From assembly GCA_013368315.1 (NCBI GenBank), contig JAACJM010000113.1, forward strand, positions 210,524-274,523: a DNA stretch of 64,000 bases, given 5' to 3'. A program made the translations under genes and the position numbers. This document shows positions 57,379-64,000 of this stretch, one piece after another; the first letter of the stretch is position 1, and every line of letters begins with the position of its first letter. The notes under the pieces were generated by a model. It ran no database searches. It saw only the letters and a list, made by a program, of their open reading frames with translations, and was not told the origin of the DNA. This DNA is from Tetrapyrgos nigripes. Lineage: Eukaryota > Basidiomycota > Agaricomycetes > Agaricales > Campanellaceae.

Positions 57379-57894
57379 ATGTCTACCACTTCCTCCACCA
57401 ACACCAACATGAACGACGCACCCCCAACCAATAGGGGACGTTGCACTTATGGAACCCGCTCCGGGCGTCGATGCAGACTGCCAAAACAACACACAGGACC
57501 CCACAGTGGGTGTCAACGCTGCACATGGGGAGGAGAGGATGGACCAGGTCGTTGTAGACTGGGCAGAGGACACAAAGCCCATTGTGTGGTGCAATGGACG
57601 TCGCTGCGAGCGGAACACAGAGGAAATCTGGGATGGGGAGACGCCAGCATATGGGGGGCAAACAACGTTGTACAATGGAGCACGGACGACAATGAAGGGG
57701 GATGGGGAACGGCTACCAACACAACGGAGTGGGGGAATTTAAACTGGAACGACCCTGGACGGGAGATTGGAAACTACACCATAGATTGGGACAAATATTG
57801 GCCGAGTCAGGGGGAGGTAGACAGACGACTCCGCAAACAATGGACGGAGCATTGGAGGACTAGCCTGCCGAGCTCCAGTGAAAGCTCGACCTAA
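57379..57894 (+). CDS. third open frame of the chromovirus: tandem Cys/His motifs and Trp-rich tail
   Basis: 171 residues, starting MSTTSSTNTNMNDAPPTNRG and ending just before the polypurine tract. Two matching motifs follow: CTYGTRSGRRCRLPKQHTGP with a second His, then CTWGGEDGPGRCRLGRGHKA with HC. Both fit C-x9/10-C-R-L-x3-H-x2/3-H and could bind zinc. The tail is rich in Trp, Gly and Asn (VVQWTSL, VVQWSTDDNEGGWG, TEWGNLNWN, TIDWDKYWPSQ) and ends acidic/Ser-rich. There is no signal peptide or membrane helix, so it is not an envelope protein. The position between integrase and 3' LTR, and a complete frame in a young element, suggest it is kept. No known family. Confidence 0.65.
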   Translation: MSTTSSTNTNMNDAPPTNRGRCTYGTRSGRRCRLPKQHTGPHSGCQRCTWGGEDGPGRCRLGRGHKAHCVVQWTSLRAEHRGNLGWGDASIWGANNVVQWSTDDNEGGWGTATNTTEWGNLNWNDPGREIGNYTIDWDKYWPSQGEVDRRLRKQWTEHWRTSLPSSSESST

Positions 57895-57905
57895 AGAGGG
57901 GGTAA
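57893..57905 (+). other. polypurine tract of the retroelement
   Basis: The purine run ending AAAGAGGGGGTAA stands directly before the 3' LTR, where plus-strand DNA priming occurs in Ty3/gypsy elements. Confidence 0.75.
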
Positions 57906-58424
57906 TGTCATGAATCGTCTCCCGCCTATTCATTTTCCTTTCTATTCTTTTCCCTTTACTACTTACTTCCCACTCTAACCCCATAAACATCAACCATTTC
58001 TCATCACCGTCTATAGTTACCATCTCTCTAGATCTATGACTCATATTCCTATCTCCTCCGATTCCTATCTCCATGGACATTCTCACTGTCAATCACTCCG
58101 TAATGATCTAGTACCTTCATCTATCCATATTTAACTCATTATTCTCTCGCCCTTGACATTTCCACATGATACCGTCCATTATTACTTACTCTTTCCCATC
58201 TGTTCGTATTTTACTTATATACCTGTGATCTTTGTAACCTATTCCTTAGTTCGTTCACTTCGTCTCCACTCCGTACTCTTACTACGCAGTGTAGAGCCTA
58301 GTCAGCTTACTTCTCTCTATCTCTTTACCTCTTCTATTTCTCTTGACTAATCTATTCTCTTGTAAACCGGCTCTCTCGTATTGTGTGACTTGGGTGGTTA
58401 TCGAGTGTACTGACAACCTTGACA
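57906..58424 (+). repeat. 3' LTR, 519 bp
   Basis: Same TG...CA ends as the 5' LTR, two single-base insertions longer. Followed directly by GTTGA (58425-58429). Confidence 0.92.
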
Positions 58425-58429
58425 GTTGA
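58425..58429 (+). repeat. target-site duplication GTTGA, right
   Basis: Pairs with 50430-50434; see the retroelement entry. Confidence 0.9.
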
Positions 58430-58663
58430 CTTCTTCTCTTTCATGTTCGACGCGCAATCCGCCTGGCCAACGCTGTTACCTTCAAAGCCTTACGCATCTC
58501 TGATGTGAACGAGGGATGGAATTGGTTGTACAAGTGGGTTTTGTTGTCTGGTGAGTCCTCCATTGGTCGCGCTACCATCTTTCTCTAACCCGCCTTTTCC
58601 ATCAGGTGTGTGCTAGTGGGTATTTGTATTCTGGGTACTACGTCTCGGACACATTCCTGTACG

Positions 58664-59403
58664 CTGCCTGCTAACTCCCTGGCCAACGTTGTCGTGATCT
58701 GCAAAGGCGTTACATGTCTGTGTGAGAGCGAGGGGAAGGAAATGAGAAGGGCAAGTGGATTTTCTCGTCGTTCAGTGAGTCTTCTGTATTGCGTTATCTT
58801 CTTTCTCTAACCCGCCTTTTGTATTAGGCGAATTTGTATGGATATCTAGGCTCCCAGTGCGTCTTGGATGCGCCACCGTATCATTGCAGTACTGATGGAC
58901 TTCTTACGCAGCTATTTTCCACTTTGCGATTGTCCACGTCGGTACGTTCTCTTCCGGAAACTCTGCATTATGCCTTTCCAGACACAGAACCTACGTACGC
59001 AGATTTTTTTGGGCATTTTTGGAGAGGACATCGGTGTAGAAGGTATTATGGCAGTAGGTGCAGGAGAATCCATTTTATTACAGTGTATTTCTATGTCATG
59101 TACTGTACCAAATTGTACCATAACGAATCATAATGAACATTTCATTCATAACTATATGAACCAGGGCGAGCCAGAGCGAAACAAAGCGGGTGCAGAATTA
59201 GGTGCACCCTATTCAATCCAAACGGACGAGAGCGAATGAGAGCGAATATACTCGAAATCTTCCAAAAAATACTCGCTCTGACTCAGTTTGACTCAGTGAG
59301 CGGTGCACAATTTTGTAACGAGAGCGAATAGAGGCGAGTCAGACTGAGCGTCTTTTTGGACATTCGCTGGGGTTCGCTCTGGCCCATTGACTTTTCACTG
59401 GGC
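58664..59403 (+). repeat. left arm of about 740-bp imperfect inverted repeat
   Basis: Reverse complement of 59415-60152 at high but incomplete identity, separated by 11 bases. Produced by two head-to-head copies of the same DNA element. Both arms keep a similar frame of about 98 codons, without ATG (YGYLGSxCVLDxPxYHxSTD; LFSTLRLSTSVRSLPETLHY). Confidence 0.88.
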
Positions 59404-59414
59404 ATGAGGCCTGA

Positions 59415-60152
59415 GGCCCAGTGAAAAGTCAATGGGCCCAGAGTGAACCCCAGCGAATGTCCAAAAGACACTCAGTCTGACTTGCCTGTGTTCACTCTCG
59501 TTACAAAATTGTGCACCACTCATTATCTGCATTGAGTCAAACTGAGTCCAAGCGAGCATTTTTTGGAAGATTTTGAGTATATTCACTCTCATTCGCTCTT
59601 GTCCGCTTGGTTTGAATAGGGTGCACCCAATTCTGCACCCGCTTTGGTTCGCTCTGGCTTGCTCTGGTTCATATAGCTACGATTCGTTACGGTACAATTT
59701 GGTACAGTACATGGTGTACATAGTAGAAATACACTGTAATAAAATGCATTCTCCTGCACCTACCGCCATAATACCTTCTACACCGATGTCCTCTCCAAAA
59801 AAGCCCAAACAAATCTGCATACGTAGGTTCTGTGTCAGGAAAAGCATAATGCAGAGTTTCTGGAAGAGAACGTACCGATGTGGACAATCGCAAAGTGGAA
59901 AATAGCTGTGTAAGAAGTCCATCAGTACTGCGATGATACAGTGGCATATCCAAGACGCACCGGGAGCCTAGATATCCATACAAATTCGCCTAATGCAAAA
60001 GGCGGGTTAGAGAAAGAAGATAACACGATACAGAAGACTCACTGAACGATGAGAAATCCACTTGCCCTTCTCATTTCCTTCCCCTCGCTCTCACACAGAC
60101 ATGTAACGCCTTTGCAGATCATGACGACGTTGGCCAGGGAGTTAGCGGGCAG
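59415..60152 (-). repeat. right arm of about 740-bp imperfect inverted repeat
   Basis: Partner of 58664-59403. The arms differ by scattered substitutions and small indels, so the two copies are not a very recent duplication. Confidence 0.88.
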
Positions 60153-60590
60153 CGGAAGTGGATGGGCGAAAGGAAGGGAAGGATGTCGGCAGAAGATGGT
60201 GGTGGTAGAAGGAAGAAGAACGCTGGGAAGCGATCAGAAATGACTTTGAACTTTTCAAGATGCTCGGGACCTGCCGAACTTGTTGAGTAGAAATAAAGAT
60301 AGTGCAAGGGACTCGGAAGTACCATGTCAAATAGCTAAGATGCAGATACTACAGTATCATATGTACATGGACATACCATAGACAATATATTATAGTCGAG
60401 AGATGGCCAAAACAGCCTAAGATAATCAAGCTAGTTGAGTTAACATAGTGGTAAGAAGACAAGTATGTGTCAACCTAAGCTATCTACGACGCGACTCACT
60501 CAGGCTCTGTCCGGCTCATTTTTTTTCGATCATTTGCGGGTGCACATTCGCTCTGGTTCACTCTGGGGAAAACCGACTTTTCACTGGGCC
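59415..60590 (-). mobile_element. DNA transposon copy 2 (non-autonomous), 1176 bp
   Basis: Starts GGCCCAGTGAAAAGTCAATG at 59415 and ends with the complement of GGCCCAGTGAAAAGTCGGTT at 60590. It lies in the opposite orientation to copy 1 and has no transposase. Direct TGA (or GGCCTGAGGCC, if the ends are taken as CAGTG) flanks both sides. The 60120-60330 part resembles a captured gene piece on the minus strand but is not recognisable. Confidence 0.78.
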
Positions 60591-60601
60591 TGAGGCCTTG
60601 A

Positions 60602-60733
60602 GGTGTGAGGCTGTGTAAATAACATAGATAACTAGTACTACTTGAGTACTACTGACCTCAGTGCAAGTATGTAGAAGCAGCTGATCATGTGCATGTGCAT
60701 GAGGTGTTGAGGCTGTGCAAATAACATAGATAA
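60602..60733. repeat. duplicated flank of the transposon island
   Basis: GAGGCTGTGTAAATAACATAGATAA at about 60607-60631 is repeated with one change at about 60708-60732. The 39-bp direct repeat lies between the two copies. Confidence 0.7.
60651..60689 (+). repeat. 39-bp direct repeat, right copy
   Basis: Identical to 49981-50019; see the left copy. Confidence 0.9.
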
Positions 60734-61244
60734 TAGGCCTTTGGCCGTGCAGTAGTGCTGTATTATACGACTGAGACTGGAGGAAGATATGTCAAGAGAA
60801 ACAATGAAAGCTGTGCGACTGAGACCGGATTAACCGCAATACTACTACTAGGTATATTTACTAATGGACGGATGAAGACCATACTTCTACTTTATCAGCT
60901 CCCTGGGAGCCATCCAAGTAGGACTCTGAGCCAGAATTCAGTGTGTTCAGCGTGGTTACCAACATGAAGTGTTAGAAGACAAAGAGTCAAGCGGTGGTGG
61001 TCGGGACTGAGTCATACAAAGCACACAAATTTCCTTTTTCAGATCTAGAAAAGTTAAACTTGGACTTGCCTTAGACCTTCGTGCCTAGGTTACTCCTCCT
61101 CCTCACTGCCACCAAGGAGGCGCTGAGGATGCCTATAAATGCTCCATAATGTCAGTCTCCTAAGTTCTAACTACATCTCAAACCCTACCATCTTCACCAG
61201 TAATGCAACGCCGCTTCTTGCCAAGCATCGCAGTCCTTGCATCT
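60734..61244. other. intergenic, no gene recognised
   Basis: Short frames only. The stretch is beyond the transposon island and may include the promoter of the possible small gene at 61245. Confidence 0.4.
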
Positions 61245-61638
61245 TGATCCAGACTGCAGTGGCTGACCGCGAGTGCTACAATCAATAGTGAGTCGTGGAG
61301 TTTCCAATAGCGTTGGCTCTCACTCAACGATATCTATTCTTTTTACCAGTTACAGACGGATAATATGTCCTTCTCAAAGGGCTAGGAATATCACGCTCAT
61401 CGTCCTATTTAGTTCGTCCAAATTGCCTTCTAACCAAACGCGCACCGGAGCTGATACGATTTCTGCTACTTCCGTCTTGTCTGTTTAGGTATACTTGGCG
61501 TCATCGCTTTACTCATGTTCCTAAGCTGGTGCTGTGAAGGATGCTGTAGCAGAAGGATCACTAAATCGATGGTTCCGGATCCTGAAGCTCAGCTGGCACT
61601 CAACAGCCGAGTACCATTTCGGCGATGCGGTTTGAAGT
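61245..61638 (+). CDS. possible small one-helix membrane protein
   Basis: Exon-like pieces read AVADRECYNQYYRRIICPSQ and, after an intron ending at about 61488, GILGVIALLMFLSWCCEGCC then SRRITKSMVPDPEAQLALNS with a stop at 61636-61638. A short ectodomain, one hydrophobic helix and a Cys/Arg juxtamembrane patch would fit the many small one-helix proteins of mushrooms. No start codon is fixed. Low confidence. Confidence 0.3.
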
Positions 61639-62066
61639 GAAGCTGTCACCTCCCCCTACTCTCAGTACAGAAGGACGTGGCTGTTCCGGTGCGTCGGATT
61701 ATAAATGACTAGCACTTGGCGTATTATTGACAGGTTGATACTCCAGCCTCAAGCATACATCCGGAAATAATGCATACCATACTATTCTGCATACCAGTTT
61801 TATGACGAACATTACCTTGACATGACCTTCAACTGTAGCATAGTAGTTTACCACCTCTAATCTTCTTTGTTTTGTAGCATACGCGACCTAGCATTTGCAT
61901 CCTTCAATATTCAATATCTGCACATATTCACTATATTCACTACGAATACATGTATCTGTAGCCGCTTCTGAACACAGTATGTATGTTTTCTGAAGCGCTC
62001 CTTCGACAGAGTCAAACACACCACCACGGTCACAGGACTTTGACGCGTTTTGACTCCTTCATATCT

Positions 62067-63994
62067 ATGCGCAACGTCCGAGTCGGAAACCGTTCATCTT
62101 TGCTATCTCATACGTTTCCTGCGTTCTACGCATGCTATTTGCTGAAATCAGTTCAGTTTCCGAGCTCTAAAGCGTATGTCCCAAAATCTTTTCAGCTCAG
62201 TTGTAAATCTGAAAGAAACCGGTTTAGAACGTATATTGGGAGCACCCCTGACCACCTAGGAGAATACGGTGTGTACTGTCGATTGGTTTTCTTGAATGAT
62301 TTGCTTCACTCAAATGTGTCACTGAAGTCAACATAATGGCGAACTTACCCAAGGAGCATGGAAAACGCGCAGCAAACGTCCATGGGTGATGCAAATGATT
62401 GTTCACGGCTTCCATCTAAGCTGGTAAGCATTCTTCACTTCTGACTTCTATCTGACTGACATTTACATTTTCGGATCTCGAAAGGCAGCCCTCCAGTTTG
62501 AATGGGCATGGCAACATCCTCACCTATCCCGGCATCTGAAAGATGATTCAGGAAAGCCAGTGTTTTCTTCTACGGAAGATACTTGAAGCAGAATATACAG
62601 TGCGTTACAACGCTTTTTTGTGTGCTCGGTTATGACACTCATAACGTCTCGACTAAAGAGTTCTACGACATATGCTGACCCACCATCCTTACGACACTTG
62701 GCCTTTGCACGTCAAGATATTCACAAGTGAAGCTGAAAAATGTTGGAACGAGCTGAATGCTAGCAGATGATTGGTGCCAAACGAGGTGCAGCTGTCGCCA
62801 TGCGTTCACTTCCTCTTGGGTTTAAATGGACAGTGGAGTTGGAAGGGGTGGATGGAAAATCAGGTAAATTGGGAAGTGGGAGAAAGGGCCTTTGGAAGTT
62901 AAGGATGGTGCGTTCTCGGATTTTCATTGTAGGCCTGCTCGTTTCTGATATCTTGCTGAGCAGAAGAATTCACCTCGGCATACCTCACGAAGAACCAGAA
63001 TGTTGTCGCAGCAAACACATCGTCAGATTGCATGGTGTGTGGAAACTCTTAATCGCTATGCAGAGGTATACATTTTCTCGACCACTCGATATCAAGTCTG
63101 ATTTACGTTGTTTGAAGGAACCCTTAACACACACGCTCTGCCCCCACACTTCTTGTACTGCCGTCGCACACTTGTGCTCTCTAGAGAATTCCTTGATCAG
63201 GCTTTCCCATCCGCCGCAAGCAACTCGCGTCCATACCAATGGTCCCTCGAGGTGGTAAATGCCCTTCTTGCCGAAATTACGTTCTGTGGGGTGACATTGT
63301 TAAAGGCATGTACCGACGAGTTGCTGAAGGGAAGAAGGACGCAGAAGAACAGGAGTTTGAGTTTGACGAAGAAACCTATGGCAAGATTGTTCGAGTCTGA
63401 CAGTGTGTTGTCAGGCGAGGATATCGACGGCCCTGTCGACTCACCGAAAAAGAAGGCAAAACGAGATAAAGGAAAAGGAAAGGCATCTACTGGTGTCAAA
63501 GCAGGCACAAAACGACGGAAGTCAGGCTCGGCTCGACCAAGTAGCAGCGAGGGTGAAGTATTTGATTTCGCCGAGGTTGACAATGCAGAGTTCTCAGATG
63601 ACGACGTAACGTTCTCCAAACTACGTCAGTCTTCATCGTCCAAGAAGACGCCTACCAGGAAGACTGCAGCCGGGAAGAAGAAAGGCGGAAAAACACAGAC
63701 TCGAACGCCGGTCGTGCATCCCGTTCCAATTTCTTCTGCTGCTGTGACTGTTCCCTCTGTTTGCCTCCTCCACTTCGACAGAGACCACCCCGAAAAAGAA
63801 AGGACGAAAGCCCAGACGCCAGGGTGGAAAAGACAGCAGCAGTGAAGGAGAATTCTTTCAACTTCGACGAAGTTGATAACATGGCGACTTCAGACGATGA
63901 AACTCTGGCATTTACTTCACCCAAGAAGTCGGTGAAATCAGGGCTTACTACACCTTCACCCGCAAGCGTCGTCCTCCGAAATCGCCTTCTGTGA
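62067..63994 (+). CDS. SLX1-like GIY-YIG structure-specific endonuclease, frame broken in several places
   Basis: From the ATG at 62067: [20 protein letters not shown] and a [26 protein letters not shown] core (GIY-YIG), then [103 protein letters not shown] and [20 protein letters not shown], with an acidic/basic Ser-rich tail. All landmarks of SLX1, including the C-terminal zinc-binding domain, are present in order. But neighbouring blocks lie in different frames without splice sites to explain it (near 62258, 62411, 62575, 62762 and again past 63050). SLX1 with SLX4 cuts Holliday junctions and flaps. It is either a young pseudogene or a stretch of sequence with base-skip errors. Confidence 0.7.
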
Positions 63995-64000
63995 CAGCAA

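Larger units (their letters stand above)
50435..58424 (+). mobile_element. Ty3/gypsy LTR retrotransposon, chromovirus clade
   Basis: An almost complete element of 7990 bp: 5' LTR, leader, gag, pol (protease, RT, RNase H, integrase, chromodomain), an extra third frame, polypurine tract, 3' LTR, and a perfect 5-bp target duplication. The LTRs differ at only 3 bases and 2 single-base indels, so insertion was recent. It landed inside DNA transposon copy 1. One base too many in a T run in the RT region (54534-54540) breaks pol. The primer-binding site is not recognised: the bases after the 5' LTR (CTTGAACGAACTCCC) do not show the usual TGG start. Confidence 0.93.
50021..59403 (+). mobile_element. 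DNA transposon copy 1 (non-autonomous), interrupted by an LTR retrotransposon
   Basis: Starts GGCCCAGTGAAAAGTCGG at 50021 and ends with the complement of GCCCAGTGAAAAGTCAAT at 59403. Without the nested retroelement it spans about 1.39 kb (50021-50434 plus 58430-59403). Its right 740 bp are the reverse of copy 2. Its left part also matches copy 2: the string TTCGGCAGGTCCC..AGCATCTT at 50347 has its counterpart at about 60255-60285. Inside, two intron-like segments end in the same 20-mer (58579-58598 and 58801-58820). No transposase is recognised. Target duplication is ambiguous: TGA flanks both sides, which would fit PIF/Harbinger, but CAGTG ends would also fit hAT. Confidence 0.75.

Noticed and set aside
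58834..59133. 98-codon frame in both arms of the inverted repeat (also 59687-59983, minus)
   Set aside because: The frames start at TTG, the copies diverge at the 3' end, and intron-like borders cross them; more likely shared element sequence than a gene.

Overview
The window looks like nuclear DNA of a mushroom-forming basidiomycete (Agaricomycetes). Genes are dense and lie on both strands. They are cut by many short introns of about 45-65 nt, often with a CTAAC-like branch point. Several families are typical of that class: a DUF6533 membrane protein, a fused C2H2/Zn2Cys6 regulator, an HGDLK-type TKL kinase, small BTB proteins and small secreted cysteine-rich proteins. No rRNA, tRNA or CRISPR array was recognised. 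All gene models are hand-spliced from reading frames and splice signals.

Layout. 1-6338 (+ strand): the 3' part of a fungal transcription factor, a DUF6533 membrane protein and a Git3/cAMP-receptor-like GPCR. 6470-12592 (- strand): a DUF218-type membrane protein, a large zinc-finger transcription factor and a mitochondrial CECR5/HDHD5-like HAD hydrolase. 12804-21573 (+): an O-fucosyltransferase-like type II membrane protein, the RNA-binding SAM protein Vts1, a DUF1932-type dehydrogenase and a WW-MyTH4-RhoGAP protein. 21741-27267: an Mtf2-like mitochondrial protein, a cytochrome P450, a tiny DMAC1-like membrane protein (+) and a mitochondrial enoyl-CoA hydratase. 27421-29751: two YCII-domain paralogues with duplicated debris beside them. 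29889-33287: a TKL kinase and a BTB protein arranged head to head. 34080-35068: a TspO-related membrane protein. 35747-36352: a 606-bp TA-flanked element with 66-bp terminal inverted repeats and no transposase. 38312-40763: a large gene I do not recognise. 42376-48239: two small secreted cysteine-rich proteins, PEP carboxykinase and an NAA50-like acetyltransferase.

49981-60689 is a nested transposon island. Two diverged copies of one DNA element with GGCCCAGTGAAAAGTC ends lie head to head and form a roughly 740-bp imperfect inverted repeat. The first copy is split by a nearly complete Ty3/gypsy chromovirus (LTRs 517 and 519 bp, 5-bp target duplication GTTGA). The island is bounded by a perfect 39-bp direct repeat. 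The chromovirus has gag, pol with a C-terminal chromodomain, and an unusual third reading frame between pol and the 3' LTR. That third frame encodes two tandem Cys/His motifs and a Trp-rich tail behind its own TATA box.

The window ends in an SLX1-like GIY-YIG nuclease gene. Its protein is well conserved, but the reading frame is broken repeatedly by single-base gaps.

Functionally the chromosomal genes are ordinary housekeeping and signalling genes: gluconeogenesis (PEPCK), mitochondrial beta-oxidation (enoyl-CoA hydratase), mitochondrial maintenance (Mtf2-like, DMAC1-like, CECR5-like), Rho and GPCR signalling, and transcriptional or post-transcriptional regulation. The most original material is in the transposon island.
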